DNA of 64,000 nucleotides from Janthinobacterium agaricidamnosum (GCF_003667705.1 NZ_CP033019.1:682001-746000); one strand, 5' to 3'. Shown: positions 9,003 to 19,786, counted from the stretch's first letter. Notes: generated by a model not told the origin, from the letters alone. A program made the numbers and translations.

Positions 9003-9027
9003 AAAACGGCGCCAGTGGCGCCGTTTT
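9003..9027. terminator. bidirectional terminator between arsC and ispB
   Basis: AAAACGGCGCC and GGCGCCGTTTT are perfect 11-nt arms around AGT, with A/T tracts on both sides. It lies between convergent arsC and ispB and could serve both. Confidence 0.85.
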
Positions 9028-9051
9028 GTATTGCATATAAGTACAACGCGA

Positions 9052-10041
9052 TCAGTGATTGCGGTCCACGGCAAACGAGCACAGTTGCAGCATCGATTGC
9101 TTGTAGATGCTGTCGGGCCAGCCGGCGATGGCATCGGCGGCGCGCTGGCCGGCGATTTCCGCCTGCTTGCGCGTGTAGTCGAGGGCGCCGCTGCTGGTGA
9201 TGGCCGTCAGGACGGTATCGAAATGCTGTTCGTCGCCTTGCTCGATGCAGCCGCGCACCAGTTCGCGTTGTTCCGGCGTACCGTTTTCCATCAGCCAGAT
9301 CAGCGGCATGGTGGGTTTGCCTTCGCGCAAGTCGTCGCCCACGTTCTTGCCGATTTCGGCGGCGTCGCCTGCATAGTCGAGCACGTCGTCGATCAGCTGG
9401 AAAGCCGTGCCCAGCGAGCGGCCGTATTCGGCGGCCGCTTCGATATCGTCTTCGCTGGCGCCGGCGATCAGGGCGCCCAGTTGCGCCGACGCTTCGAACA
9501 GCTTGGCTGTCTTCGAGCGGATGACGTTCAGGTAGCTTTCCTGCGTCACGTCCGGATCGTGCATGTTCAGCAATTGCAGCACTTCACCTTCGGCGATCAC
9601 GTTGGTGGCGTCGGAGAGGATTTGCATGACGCGCATATTATTGAGCGACACCATCAGCTGGAACGAGCGCGAGTGCAGGAAGTCGCCCACCAGCACCGAA
9701 GCGGCATTGCCGAACAGGGCATTGGCCGTCTGGCGTCCGCGGCGCATCGACGATTCGTCGACGACGTCGTCGTGCAGCAGGGTGGCCGTGTGGATGAATT
9801 CAACCACGGCGGCCAGTTCATGGTGCGCCGTGCCGCGATAGGCGTGGGCATTGGCCACCAGCAAAATCAGCACGGGGCGGATGCGTTTGCCCCCTGCGCT
9901 GATGATGTATTCAGCGATCTGGTTGATCAGAATGACATCGGAGTGCAACTTTTGGCGGATCACCGTATTGACTGCATCCATATCGGCGGCAATCGTTTGC
10001 ACGATGGTGTTTTGGTTAACGTGTTTGTTAGCGTCAGACAA
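9052..10041 (-). CDS. ispB: all-trans polyprenyl (octaprenyl) diphosphate synthase
   Basis: This 329-residue trans-prenyltransferase elongates farnesyl diphosphate with isopentenyl diphosphate to make the quinone side chain. The first aspartate-rich motif is DDVVD at 91-95 and the second is DDVLD at 218-222; GGKRIRP (residues 50-56) is the IPP-binding region. Length matches IspB. It is divergent from rplU, the usual arrangement in Proteobacteria. Octaprenyl chain length is assumed from betaproteobacterial ubiquinone-8. Confidence 0.93.
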   Translation of the reverse strand: MSDANKHVNQNTIVQTIAADMDAVNTVIRQKLHSDVILINQIAEYIISAGGKRIRPVLILLVANAHAYRGTAHHELAAVVEFIHTATLLHDDVVDESSMRRGRQTANALFGNAASVLVGDFLHSRSFQLMVSLNNMRVMQILSDATNVIAEGEVLQLLNMHDPDVTQESYLNVIRSKTAKLFEASAQLGALIAGASEDDIEAAAEYGRSLGTAFQLIDDVLDYAGDAAEIGKNVGDDLREGKPTMPLIWLMENGTPEQRELVRGCIEQGDEQHFDTVLTAITSSGALDYTRKQAEIAGQRAADAIAGWPDSIYKQSMLQLCSFAVDRNH

Positions 10042-10235
10042 GGCGAACCTGCATTAGATTGTGGGTGCCGCGATTATACGACAAGGCTTGCGCACGCGTG
10101 ATGTTTGCCTATGGCTGCAAGGCAATTGTTTGATCTTGTTGGCACTGCCGCGCGTTTTCCTGTCTGCCTGGCGCGAGCCTGACATGATGGTCAGGTTGTC
10201 GACATACCACGATCGTCAAGCTTTGTGAATACTTT

Positions 10236-10264
10236 TTGACGCAATTTCTCAGTCCGTGTATAAT
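10236..10264 (+). promoter_or_regulatory. sigma-70 promoter of rplU-rpmA
   Basis: TTGACG at 10236-10241 and TATAAT at 10259-10264 are separated by exactly 17 nt, close to the ideal housekeeping promoter. Transcription would start near 10271, leaving a leader of about 75 nt before rplU. The 304-nt gap between ispB and rplU is otherwise without recognised features. Confidence 0.85.
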
Positions 10265-10345
10265 CGCTGGTTCCCCCTGTTGTGTACGGCTTGCTTTGCG
10301 TGACAGTGGGACAAATTCTTTCAACATTTGATGAGGTTTCAAATC

Positions 10346-10657
10346 ATGTACGCGGTCATAAAAACCGGTGGCAAACAATACAAAGTTGTCGCTGGCGAAA
10401 AACTTAAAGTAGAACAGATACCGGCAGACATTGGTTCCGAAATCACCATCGATCAAGTTCTCGCAGTAGGCGCGGGCGACAGCATCAAGTTTGGTGCTCC
10501 ATTGGTCGAAGGTGCAACGGTACTGGTTACGGTTGTGGCGCATGGTCGCCATGATAAGGTCAAAATTTTCAAGATGCGTCGTCGTAAGCACTACCAAAAG
10601 CATCAAGGCCATCGCCAGAATTTTACCGAAATCCAAATCGTTTCGATCAACGGCTAA
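10346..10657 (+). CDS. rplU: 50S ribosomal protein L21
   Basis: The 103-residue protein starts [14 protein letters not shown] and ends in the conserved [18 protein letters not shown] region, matching bacterial L21 in length and sequence. It binds 23S rRNA and contacts L20. The ATG at 10346 is used; GAGG lies at 10333-10336, and an in-frame TTG at 10328 is probably not a start. rpmA follows after 40 nt in the same transcript. Confidence 0.97.
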   Translation: MYAVIKTGGKQYKVVAGEKLKVEQIPADIGSEITIDQVLAVGAGDSIKFGAPLVEGATVLVTVVAHGRHDKVKIFKMRRRKHYQKHQGHRQNFTEIQIVSING

Positions 10658-10697
10658 TCGCCGCTGTTTGAATTAATCAGCTATCAAGGAGTCTTAA

Positions 10698-10970
10698 ATG
10701 GCACATAAAAAAGGCGGCGGCACAACGCGAAACGGCCGTGATTCAGAATCAAAGCGTCTGGGCGTTAAAGTCTACGGCGGCCAAGCTATCAATGCTGGCG
10801 GCATCATCATTCGTCAACGCGGCACCCCAGTGCGCGCCGGCGAAGGCGTAGGCATGGGCAAGGACCACACGTTGTTCGCGCTGATCGCGGGCAAAGTGAA
10901 GTTCGTTGTCAAAGGTGCCGGCTCGAAGCAATTCGTGACCGTTGTACCAAACGAAGCAGTACCAGCGTAA
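10698..10970 (+). CDS. rpmA: 50S ribosomal protein L27
   Basis: This 90-residue protein starts [24 protein letters not shown], the typical L27 N-terminus that reaches toward the peptidyl transferase centre. AAGGAG lies about 7 nt before the ATG. It is co-transcribed with rplU, and a terminator hairpin separates it from obgE. Confidence 0.98.
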   Translation: MAHKKGGGTTRNGRDSESKRLGVKVYGGQAINAGGIIIRQRGTPVRAGEGVGMGKDHTLFALIAGKVKFVVKGAGSKQFVTVVPNEAVPA

Positions 10971-11035
10971 TTCATTCGCGGAGCGCCAGTTCGCTCCGCA
11001 ATGATCGCATGATGTAAGGCGCAAGCCTTCAATCG

Positions 11036-11064
11036 AAAGGCTCTGCCCAAGGTAGAGCCTTTTT
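11036..11064 (+). terminator. terminator after rpmA
   Basis: AAAGGCTCT (11036-11044) pairs with AGAGCCTTT (11054-11062) and is followed by a T-rich run. It lies between rpmA and obgE and may only attenuate, since obgE begins 20 nt later and has no obvious separate promoter. Confidence 0.65.
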
Positions 11065-11066
11065 AG

Positions 11067-12194
<1,128 letters not shown>

Positions 12195-12207
12195 GCGCCT
12201 TACCCTG

Positions 12208-12618
12208 ATGTCGGTACAGACGGTCGCTGCCGCGTTCGCACGCAAGCAAGCGTGGCAGCGCCGTGTATTGCATCTGATCGCGTATGCTTACGGGCTGAGC
12301 GCGGTCGCCTGTCTGCTGTTCGCCGATGACATGGCGGCCGGCATGGGCATCTTCCTCAACGGCGTCGATGGCTACAGCCAGTTCTACGCTTCCCATGTCG
12401 GTGTCTGGGGCGCTACCGCGCTCCTGGCGCTGTTCGCGGCACGGCAGGGCGAACTGCCCGTCCTCGGCGATATCACTGCAATGTTGGTCCTGGCGCAGCC
12501 CGCCGGCCGTCTGTTCGCGGCCATCAGCTTCGGCTTGCCCCAGGGTTTTGTGTTGTTCATGTGCGCAATGGAGTTGACGGCGGGGCTGGCCTTGCTGCTG
12601 CTGCGTCCTGCGCGCTGA
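12208..12618 (+). CDS. small membrane protein of unknown function
   Basis: The 136-residue product has about four hydrophobic segments (roughly 20-42, 60-80, 88-105, 110-132) and few charged residues outside the termini. I do not recognise a family; the layout resembles small four-helix DUF membrane proteins. The start at 12208 is 14 nt after the obgE stop, and proB begins 28 nt downstream, so it is probably in that transcript. There is no strong ribosome-binding site, so the exact start is uncertain. Confidence 0.6.
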   Translation: MSVQTVAAAFARKQAWQRRVLHLIAYAYGLSAVACLLFADDMAAGMGIFLNGVDGYSQFYASHVGVWGATALLALFAARQGELPVLGDITAMLVLAQPAGRLFAAISFGLPQGFVLFMCAMELTAGLALLLLRPAR

Positions 12619-12645
12619 CGTCTATTAAGTGAAGAGCGCCGCCCC

Positions 12646-13764
12646 ATGGATTCCGTGATTCAAAAAGCTACCCGCATCATCATCAAAGTCGGCTCCTCGC
12701 TGGTCACCAACGATGGCCGCGGACTCGACCATGCCGCCATCGCGCGCTGGGCCGCGCAGATTTCCGGCTTGCGCGCCCTCGGCAAGGAAGTGGTGCTGGT
12801 GAGTTCCGGCGCCATCGCCGAAGGCATGCTGCGCCTCGGTTTCGAGCAGCGCCCCACCGATATCCACGAATTGCAGGCGTGCGCCGCCGTCGGCCAGATG
12901 GGCCTGGCGCAAATCTATGAAAGCAGCTTCCGCGCCCACAGCCTCGGCACGGCGCAAGTGCTGCTCACGCATGCCGACCTGGCCGACCGCGAACGCTACC
13001 TGAACGCCCGCTCCACCCTGACGACCCTGCTGCGCCTGGGCGTGGTACCGATCATCAATGAAAACGACACCGTCGTCACCGATGAAATCAAGTTCGGCGA
13101 CAACGACACCCTAGGCGCCCTGGTCGCCAACCTGATCGAGGCCGATGCGCTGGTCATTCTGACGGACCAGCACGGCCTGTTTTCGGCCGACCCGCGCAAG
13201 GACCCGAACGCCTATCTGATCACGCAAGGCATCGCCGGCGATCCGGCCCTGGAAGCGATGGCCGGCGGCGCCGGTTCCAGTCTGGGGCGCGGCGGCATGC
13301 TGACGAAAATCCTCGCCGCCAAGCGCGCCGCCAAGTCCGGCGCCCATACCATCATCGCCTGGGGGCGCGACAGCGACGTGCTCAGCCGCCTGGCACAGGG
13401 CGAAGCGATCGGCACGCAGTTGCTGGCGCAAACGGGCCAATTGACGGCGCGTAAGCAGTGGATGGCCGATCATCTGCATACGGCCGGCGCCGTCGTGCTC
13501 GATGCGGGCGCCGTGCAAAAGCTGCGCCAGGAAGGCAAGTCGCTGCTGCCGATCGGCGTGACGGGCGTGAACGGCGAATTCGGCCGTGGCGCCGTCATCA
13601 CCTGCGTCGACGCGCACGGCGTGCCCGTGGCGCGCGGCCTGTCGAACTACACGAGCGGCGAAGCGCGCCGCATCATGCGCAAGCCGTCCACCGAGATCGA
13701 ATCGATTCTCGGCTACATGGAAGGCCATGAGCTGATTCATCGCGACAATATGGTGTTGTTGTAG
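12646..13764 (+). CDS. proB: glutamate 5-kinase
   Basis: This 372-residue enzyme phosphorylates glutamate in the first step of proline synthesis. The amino-acid-kinase domain (about 1-260) shows [26 protein letters not shown] and [17 protein letters not shown]-terminal PUA domain (about 280-360) follows. The TAG stop lies inside a palindromic repeat that begins at 13761, so the last codons abut the repeat. The second proline gene, proA, is not adjacent. Confidence 0.96.
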   Translation: MDSVIQKATRIIIKVGSSLVTNDGRGLDHAAIARWAAQISGLRALGKEVVLVSSGAIAEGMLRLGFEQRPTDIHELQACAAVGQMGLAQIYESSFRAHSLGTAQVLLTHADLADRERYLNARSTLTTLLRLGVVPIINENDTVVTDEIKFGDNDTLGALVANLIEADALVILTDQHGLFSADPRKDPNAYLITQGIAGDPALEAMAGGAGSSLGRGGMLTKILAAKRAAKSGAHTIIAWGRDSDVLSRLAQGEAIGTQLLAQTGQLTARKQWMADHLHTAGAVVLDAGAVQKLRQEGKSLLPIGVTGVNGEFGRGAVITCVDAHGVPVARGLSNYTSGEARRIMRKPSTEIESILGYMEGHELIHRDNMVLL

Positions 13765-13856
13765 GTCGGATTAGCGGCGAACGCCGCGTAATCCGACGCC
13801 ACCACCGGCCAACAAGGTCGTCGGATTACGGCGCCTTGCGCCTAATTCGACCTACG
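13761..13856. repeat. REP-like paired palindromic element
   Basis: Two imperfect palindromes are seen. Unit A (13765-13797) begins GTCGGATTAGCGGCG and ends with the complementary CGCCGCGTAATCCGAC. Unit B (13820-13851) begins GTCGGATTACGGCG. The outer arms, GTAGGTCGGATTAG at 13761-13774 and CTAATTCGACCTAC at 13842-13855, pair with one mismatch, so the block can fold as two hairpins or one large one. GTCGGATTA-type palindromes are common intergenic repeats in this group. It could act as a transcript end for proB. Confidence 0.8.
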
Positions 13857-13890
13857 CAGCAACGACATCGGCCCTATTCGGGCCGTTGCT

Positions 13891-14538
13891 TTACACCACG
13901 GCCGGCACCGGCGACTTGTCCTTGTAGTCACACAGGTCGGCGATCATGCAGTTCCAGCATTGCGGCTTGCGCGCCGTGCAGGTGTAGCGGCCGTGCAGGA
14001 TGAGCCAGTGGTGGGCGTCGTGCAGGAATTCCTTGGGCACGAATTTGAGCAGCTTTTGCTCGACGATATCGACATTCTTGCCCGGCGCAATGCCGGTGCG
14101 GTTCGAGACGCGGAAGATATGCGTGTCGACCGCCATCGTCGGTTCGCCAAACGCCGTGTTCATGACTACATTGGCCGTCTTGCGGCCCACGCCGGGCAAG
14201 GCTTCCAGCGAAGCGCGGTCGCGCGGCACTTCGCCGCCGTGCTGATCGAGCAGGATCTGGCAGGTGGCGATGACATTCTTGGCCTTGGTGCGGAACAGGC
14301 CGATGGTGCGGATGTAGCTGGCCAGCTCGTCGACGCCCAGGGCCAGTATCTGGGCCGGCGTATTGGCGACCGGATACAGCAGGCGCGTGGCCTTGTTGAC
14401 GGACACGTCGGTTGCCTGCGCCGACAGCAGCACGGCGATCAGCAGCTCGAACGGCGTCGTGTATTCGAGTTCCGTTTTCGGGGAAGGATTGGCGGCGCGA
14501 AAGCGCGTAAAGATTTCCAGGCGTTTGGCAGCGTTCAT
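13891..14538 (-). CDS. nth: endonuclease III
   Basis: This 215-residue DNA glycosylase/AP lyase removes oxidised pyrimidines. The helix-hairpin-helix [12 protein letters not shown] contains the catalytic lysine, and VDTHIFR carries the catalytic aspartate. A C-terminal [4Fe-4S] loop is visible as [17 protein letters not shown] (C-x6-C-x2-C-x5-C). Its ATG overlaps the rsxB stop by 4 nt, so it is translated from the rsxB transcript. Confidence 0.96.
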   Translation of the reverse strand: MNAAKRLEIFTRFRAANPSPKTELEYTTPFELLIAVLLSAQATDVSVNKATRLLYPVANTPAQILALGVDELASYIRTIGLFRTKAKNVIATCQILLDQHGGEVPRDRASLEALPGVGRKTANVVMNTAFGEPTMAVDTHIFRVSNRTGIAPGKNVDIVEQKLLKFVPKEFLHDAHHWLILHGRYTCTARKPQCWNCMIADLCDYKDKSPVPAVV

Positions 14539-15293
14539 GCGTCTTTTTTCGGCGTGTTGGGGGCGGGCGGTTCGGTCTGGGTGCTGGCGGCGGCCTTGGC
14601 GCGCGCGCGCTCCATGGCGGCGGCGATGATGGCGCGCTTGCGCTCCTTTTCCGCCAGTTCATCTGGCGTGACCGGCACTTCCTGCGTCACTTCCTGCATC
14701 TTGGCGACGGCCTTGGCTGCCAGGCGCGCATCGTTGGCCTCGGCTTCGCGGCGCAGCCGCTGCGTGCGGAAATCGTGGCGCGCGCGCGCGTCGTCCGCAT
14801 CCATCTGGCTCCAGGCATCCCAGCCCGTGGCGTCGCCGCTGACCGGGTACATGACGATGCAGTCGACGGGGCAGGGCGCCACGCACAGGTCGCAGCCCGT
14901 GCACAGGCTGGTCACTACCGTATGCATCTGCTTGGCGGCGCCGACGATGGCGTCCACGGGACAGGCCTGGATGCACAGGGTACAGCCGATACACAGCGAT
15001 TCGTCGATATAGGCGACAGATCGCGGACGTTCGAGGCCGTTGACGGGATTGAGTGGAATGACTTTTTTGCCCAGCAAGCCAGCCAGGCGCACGATGCCCT
15101 GCGCGCCGCCCGGTGGGCACTGATTGATGTCGGCGCTGCCTGCGGCTATCGCTTCCGCATACGGGCGGCAGCCGTTGTAGCCGCATTTGGTGCATTGTGT
15201 TTGCGGCAGCAAGTCTTCGATCTGGTCGGCAAGTGAGGCAGGGGCAGGGTGCGGCACGGTCATCTTCCACGGTAAAACGTCATTATCGGCCAT
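14535..15293 (-). CDS. rsxB: RnfB/RsxB-type electron transport ferredoxin
   Basis: The protein has an N-terminal C-x2-C-x4-C Fe-S site (CTKCGYNGC) and two [4Fe-4S] ferredoxin motifs ([12 protein letters not shown] and [12 protein letters not shown]), then an Ala/Lys-rich charged tail of about 90 residues. The N-terminal membrane anchor of canonical RnfB is missing, so it is probably soluble. Other rnf/rsx genes are absent here. The start is uncertain: in-frame ATGs at 15308, 15293 and 15263 exist. Linkage with nth, an Fe-S enzyme, is a recurrent Proteobacterial arrangement. Confidence 0.85.
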   Translation of the reverse strand: MADNDVLPWKMTVPHPAPASLADQIEDLLPQTQCTKCGYNGCRPYAEAIAAGSADINQCPPGGAQGIVRLAGLLGKKVIPLNPVNGLERPRSVAYIDESLCIGCTLCIQACPVDAIVGAAKQMHTVVTSLCTGCDLCVAPCPVDCIVMYPVSGDATGWDAWSQMDADDARARHDFRTQRLRREAEANDARLAAKAVAKMQEVTQEVPVTPDELAEKERKRAIIAAAMERARAKAAASTQTEPPAPNTPKKDA

Positions 15294-15533
15294 CTGGGCC
15301 GCGCACAAGTAAAAACCTGTTTTGTAGGAGGGGATAGCGGGTGCCAGGGCCAGCTGTTGTAGGCGCGCCGCAATCGTATTTTATTTCCCTTGGGAATGTC
15401 AAAGTGCAAATAAACAACTTTGCAATTCCTTTTTTTTGTGGGAGCATGATTTTCATCAAGCTACTAATCAAAAAGCCGACCGCCAGTCCTGTTGTCGCCC
15501 CCTGTGAGGCGTACCAGGTCATAGGAGCAAAAC

Positions 15534-16361
15534 ATGCGTTTCCTCCGGACAGTTGGTTTGCCCTTCTGTTTATTCATGCACTCCACACTTGCCCTTGCAT
15601 ACGGGCAGGCTGGCTCTCCCATGGCGGCGCCGGGCGCTGCCAGCTCGCGCATCGTCCGCTTCGCGGCGGAAGACTGGCCTCCCTTTATTTCCCGCAGCCT
15701 GCCTGCCGACGGCATGTCGGGCGCCATGGTCAGCGCCGTCTTCGAACGCATGGGCTATGTCGTCAAATATGAGTATTTTCCCTGGAAGCGCGCCATGCAG
15801 TTTGGCCTGGCCAGTCCCCGTTACGCCGGTTTCCTGGCCGTCTGGCGCACGCCCGAGCGGGAAAAACTCTGTCATTTTTCTGTTCCGGTTGGTAACACGC
15901 AAGGTGTGCTTGCCTACCTGAAGGAGGATGGCGTGCCCGGCGCCGCCCTGACTGATCTGGGCAAGCTGCGCATCGGCACCGTGGCCGGTTATTCGAATGG
16001 GGAGCAATTCGACGGCATGGTGGCGCGCGGCGAGCTGAGGACGGAAGAGGGCTTGAACGATGCGACGAATCTGAAGAAGCTGTTGATCAAGCGTTATCGC
16101 GTGATTGTCATCGAGCGCCATGTGCTGCAGCACTTGCTGATGGGACGCAACTTCAGCAAAGCTGAACGGGAGCGCATCGCCATCATCGATACCGTCTTCA
16201 AGGAGCGCCCCGTGCACGTGTGCTTCCAGCGCGATGCCGAAGGGGCGGCCCGGCAAAAGCGCTTCAACGAGGCGGCGCGCGATATCGACACGGCCCGCCT
16301 CGAACGCGATTACTGGAAGCGGCTCGATCAGAGCCTGGCGGCGGCGACAGCTCATCCCTGA
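15534..16361 (+). CDS. periplasmic solute-binding protein (amino-acid ABC type, SBP family 3)
   Basis: The 275-residue product has a signal peptide (about residues 1-22, ending ALA) and a type 3 solute-binding fold with segments such as RFAAEDWPPF and FPWKRAMQFGLA. In this group such stand-alone proteins resemble polar amino-acid binding proteins, but no permease or ATPase is adjacent. It is divergent from rsxB (225-nt gap). The downstream TonB receptor begins 116 nt later. The ligand is unknown. Confidence 0.75.
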   Translation: MRFLRTVGLPFCLFMHSTLALAYGQAGSPMAAPGAASSRIVRFAAEDWPPFISRSLPADGMSGAMVSAVFERMGYVVKYEYFPWKRAMQFGLASPRYAGFLAVWRTPEREKLCHFSVPVGNTQGVLAYLKEDGVPGAALTDLGKLRIGTVAGYSNGEQFDGMVARGELRTEEGLNDATNLKKLLIKRYRVIVIERHVLQHLLMGRNFSKAERERIAIIDTVFKERPVHVCFQRDAEGAARQKRFNEAARDIDTARLERDYWKRLDQSLAAATAHP

Positions 16362-16477
16362 CACTGCGCGCCGCTGTTGTTCGTTGCCAAAACGAAATAT
16401 CTAAATACGAAACCATTCGTTCTTGTTTGTTTGTCCATCCTTTAGTCTGCAGCCACTGTGTTGACGACTTTGAAAGG

Positions 16478-19018
16478 ATGTTTTCGTATGCCGGAATTGA
16501 TTCACAAGCAAGAACCCGTCCCCGTTTGCTGCAATTGGCGCACGCCGTCTCGTTGGCCGTGCTCGTGCTGGGAGCGCCTGGCGCGGCCCATGCGCAAGCG
16601 CCGCTGGACACCGTCATCGTCACGGGTGCGCGCGGCACGGGCCGCACAGTGGCCAACAGCGCCGCGCCGATCGACGTGATCAGCGCGCAGCAATTGCAGG
16701 CCACGGGCAAGTTGAACCTGCTCGACGCGCTCGATACGGCCTTGCCATCGTTTAACTTGCCGGCCCGCGTGCAGCCTGACCTGGGCAGCATCGTGCGCGC
16801 GGGCCAGTTGCGCAACCTCGACCCCTCGCATACCTTGGTGCTGGTCAACGGCAAGCGCCGGCATACGACGGCCATCGTCAATGAGGATGGCTTTCCCGGC
16901 TCCGTCGCCACCGACCTGGCCCTGATCCCCACGGGTGCCATTGCCCGCGTGGAAATCCTGCGCGACGGCGCCTCCGCCATCTACGGTTCCGACGCCATCG
17001 CCGGCGTCATCAACATCATCCTGAAAGCGGATGACAAGGGCAGCTTCAGCACGCAGCTCGGTTCCACCTACGATGGCGACGGCACGAACGGTTCCGCGCG
17101 CATCGATGGCGGCACGCGCCTGGGCGAACACGGCTTTGCCCACTTCGGCGCCGAAGTCCAGCGCCAGGGCATTGCCGTGCGTAACTTCGGCTTGAATCCC
17201 GGCTACCTGTCGTATCCGGCCGTGCGCAACAGCGATGGCCAGCTGGTCAAACTGGGGCCGAACAACAGCTTGCCAGCCGGCGCTTCGCCGAACCCGGCTG
17301 AAGCGACGCGCAACAGCAATCCCTGGCGCAATACGGGCGTGCCGCAAAGCACGACCGCCTCGCTCAGCGCCAACCTCGGTTATGACGTGTCGAACGAGGT
17401 GCAACTGTACGGCTTCGGCACGTATGCGCACCGCAATGCCCGCTCGGCGCAGAATTTCCGTCTGCCCAATACCATTTTCAATAACAACAAGGGCTTGCTG
17501 GCCGTGTATCCCGACGGCTTCACGCCGTATGAAACGACGAACGAAAACGATTTTTCCTTGACGGGCGGCATCAAGGGCGAGACGGCCGGTTGGAGCTGGG
17601 ATATCAGCAGCACCTATGGCCGCGACGATATCGACGTGGGCGTGGAGCACTCGGCCAACTATTCACTGGCTTATCCGGGCGGCAAGACGGATTTTGATAT
17701 CGGCAATCAGCGCTACAGCCGCTCGACGACGAATGCGGACGCACGCCGTCCCGTGCAGCTGGGCTTGAGCGAGCCGGCCGATCTCAGCATTGGTCTCGAG
17801 TACTCGCATGAAACCCAGCAGCGCAGCCCGGGAGAACCCGCTTCCTGGCAGGGCAGCGGTTCGTCGGCATTGGCTGGCTACCTGCCCGTCGATGCGTCCG
17901 ACACGGCGCGCCACAGCTATGCGGCGTACGTCGGCCTGGGCGCGAAGCTGACGCCGCAATGGCTGCTCGACACGGCCTTGCGCGCCGAGAAATATTCCGA
18001 TTTCGGCAGCAAGACGACGGGCCGTTTGTCCGCCCGTTATGACGTCACGCCCGCCGTGGCGTTGCGCGGCACCGTCAGCAACGGTTTCCATGCACCTAGC
18101 CTGGTGACGCAGTCGTATTCGAACACGTCGGACCATGCGGGCGTGCCCTACACCCTGGCACAGCCCAATTCCGTTGCCGCGCGGGCTCTGGGCGCGCAAG
18201 CGTTAAAACCTGAAAAATCGACGAATCTGTCGGCCGGGTTGACCTTCAACCCCACGCCGACCCTGCGCCTTGCCGTTGACGCGTATCAAATCAAGGTCAG
18301 CGACCGCCTGGGCGTGTCGTCGAATATCGGCATCGACCGCAGCTCGGGCGTGGCGCTCGATGGCAGTGGCCGGCCGCTGACGGCGGCGCAAGCGGGCGTC
18401 ATTGAAAACCTGCTGCGCTCGGCGGGTTTGACGGTGGGCAATGGCCTCGTCGCGCATTACTTTGCCAACGTGGGCGACACGCGCACGCGCGGCGTCGATT
18501 TCACGGCCGAGGATGTGCTGCGCGTGGCCGACGGCAAGCTGCGCTGGACGGCGGCCGCGAACATCAACCATACGAGCCTGGTGGGCAAGGCGGACCTTCC
18601 CGCCGTGCTGCAAGGCTTGCCGAACATCGGCACCCTGAGCAAATCGGCCGAGTACGACTTGCTGTACCGCGCGCCGCGCGACAAGGAAATCATCACGCTG
18701 GCGTATGAAAAAGCCGGCTGGACATTCAATGTACGCGAGACGCGCTACGGCAAGCTCAAGCGCCTGAACGCCATCACGGGCGGCGACTACCAGCTGAAAG
18801 CGGCCTTCGTGACGGATGTCAGCGTCGGCTACGACATCAGCAAGCGCATCAACGTGACGGTGGGCGCCAACAATGTCTTCGACCAGAAGCCGGGTCAGGT
18901 GCCGCGCGAAGCGCGCAGCGCCGCCAGCCTGGCGCAGTACACGGGCGCGTATGACAACTCGGGACCGCTGGGCGTGCTGGGCGGCTATTACTACGCCCGC
19001 GCCACCGTCTCGTTCTGA
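16478..19018 (+). CDS. TonB-dependent outer-membrane receptor
   Basis: The 846-residue product has a signal peptide (MFSYAGIDSQ through GAAHAQA, about 41 residues), a TonB-box-like TVIVTGARG, a plug domain (about 50-165, with VLVNGKRR and DGASAIYGSDAIAGVINI) and a beta-barrel ending in an aromatic residue (ATVSF). The open frame extends further upstream, but the signal peptide fixes the ATG at 16478; GAAAGG directly precedes it with unusually short spacing. The 41-nt gap to the next gene suggests co-transcription with the DOPA-dioxygenase-like protein. Substrate unknown. Confidence 0.88.
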   Translation: MFSYAGIDSQARTRPRLLQLAHAVSLAVLVLGAPGAAHAQAPLDTVIVTGARGTGRTVANSAAPIDVISAQQLQATGKLNLLDALDTALPSFNLPARVQPDLGSIVRAGQLRNLDPSHTLVLVNGKRRHTTAIVNEDGFPGSVATDLALIPTGAIARVEILRDGASAIYGSDAIAGVINIILKADDKGSFSTQLGSTYDGDGTNGSARIDGGTRLGEHGFAHFGAEVQRQGIAVRNFGLNPGYLSYPAVRNSDGQLVKLGPNNSLPAGASPNPAEATRNSNPWRNTGVPQSTTASLSANLGYDVSNEVQLYGFGTYAHRNARSAQNFRLPNTIFNNNKGLLAVYPDGFTPYETTNENDFSLTGGIKGETAGWSWDISSTYGRDDIDVGVEHSANYSLAYPGGKTDFDIGNQRYSRSTTNADARRPVQLGLSEPADLSIGLEYSHETQQRSPGEPASWQGSGSSALAGYLPVDASDTARHSYAAYVGLGAKLTPQWLLDTALRAEKYSDFGSKTTGRLSARYDVTPAVALRGTVSNGFHAPSLVTQSYSNTSDHAGVPYTLAQPNSVAARALGAQALKPEKSTNLSAGLTFNPTPTLRLAVDAYQIKVSDRLGVSSNIGIDRSSGVALDGSGRPLTAAQAGVIENLLRSAGLTVGNGLVAHYFANVGDTRTRGVDFTAEDVLRVADGKLRWTAAANINHTSLVGKADLPAVLQGLPNIGTLSKSAEYDLLYRAPRDKEIITLAYEKAGWTFNVRETRYGKLKRLNAITGGDYQLKAAFVTDVSVGYDISKRINVTVGANNVFDQKPGQVPREARSAASLAQYTGAYDNSGPLGVLGGYYYARATVSF

Positions 19019-19059
19019 TTTTCCCATCCCTCTACCGATCATCAAGAACAGGAAATCCT

Positions 19060-19737
19060 ATGTCTGAACACAATCAACACGCCGCCATCGATCTGGAATG
19101 GGCGAATCTCCTTTCGCCGCAGCGCCGCACGCTCTTGCGCGGCGGCGGCCTGGTGGCGGCGCTGGCCGCTTCCGGCCTGGCGGGGTCGGCCCTGGCGCAG
19201 GATGGCGCGGTAAAACGAGTCAATCCGCCACCCGGTAAAAGCCCATGGGGCGAGCATACGGATACGGCGCCCACGCCGCGCCCCGTCAGCGTGCGCCCCG
19301 GCGAGGAAACCTTGCCGAGCAAGCCGCGCGCCTACACGGATATCGAGAGTTATCACGCGCATATCTACTTTGACGAAGACAGTTACCAGAAGGCGGCGCT
19401 GATACGCAAGTGGGCGGCCGAGCGCTTCCAGATCGAGCTGGGCGACTGGAATCTGGAGCCGCGCGGCCCCCACGTGACGCCGTCGTTTTACTTTGGCTTT
19501 ACGAATGACCTGTTACCGGTGATCGTGCCGTGGCTGCAGCTCAACAGCCTGGGCCTGACGATATTGATCCACCCGAATACGGAAGATCCGCGCGCCGACC
19601 ACCTGTATTACGCGCTGTGGGTGAACCGTTCGCAGCCCGTGAACGGCTATGCGATGAAGAAGCCGGGACCGGGCGAGCCAAGGGTCGAGCAAATCTTTGT
19701 CAATACGCGCCCGACCGTGAAAATCGAACGGGCATGA
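19060..19737 (+). CDS. DOPA 4,5-dioxygenase family protein with Tat signal
   Basis: The 225-residue product starts with a twin-arginine leader (RR at 22-23 in SPQRRTLLRGGG, hydrophobic stretch, AQ near 47). The mature part has the DOPA-dioxygenase family pattern: YHAHIYF (H99, H101), RGPHV (H138), ILIHPNTEDPRADH (H171, H181). The family opens catechol rings next to the hydroxyls; known members are cytosolic, so the exported form is notable. It probably acts in the periplasm. It lies 41 nt after a TonB receptor and before a strong terminator. AGGAA precedes the ATG. Confidence 0.8.
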   Translation: MSEHNQHAAIDLEWANLLSPQRRTLLRGGGLVAALAASGLAGSALAQDGAVKRVNPPPGKSPWGEHTDTAPTPRPVSVRPGEETLPSKPRAYTDIESYHAHIYFDEDSYQKAALIRKWAAERFQIELGDWNLEPRGPHVTPSFYFGFTNDLLPVIVPWLQLNSLGLTILIHPNTEDPRADHLYYALWVNRSQPVNGYAMKKPGPGEPRVEQIFVNTRPTVKIERA

Positions 19738-19752
19738 GCGAGGCATAAAAGA

Positions 19753-19786
19753 AAACGCCACGCCAGTATGAACTGGCGTGGCGTTT
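19753..19786. terminator. bidirectional terminator between dioxygenase-like gene and phaZ
   Basis: AAACGCCACGCCAG and CTGGCGTGGCGTTT are perfect 14-nt arms around a 6-nt loop, between two convergent genes. Confidence 0.88.

Noticed and set aside
16220..16477. Upstream extension of the TonB receptor frame
   Set aside because: It overlaps the end of the solute-binding protein and lacks signal-peptide sequence; the clear leader starts at 16478.
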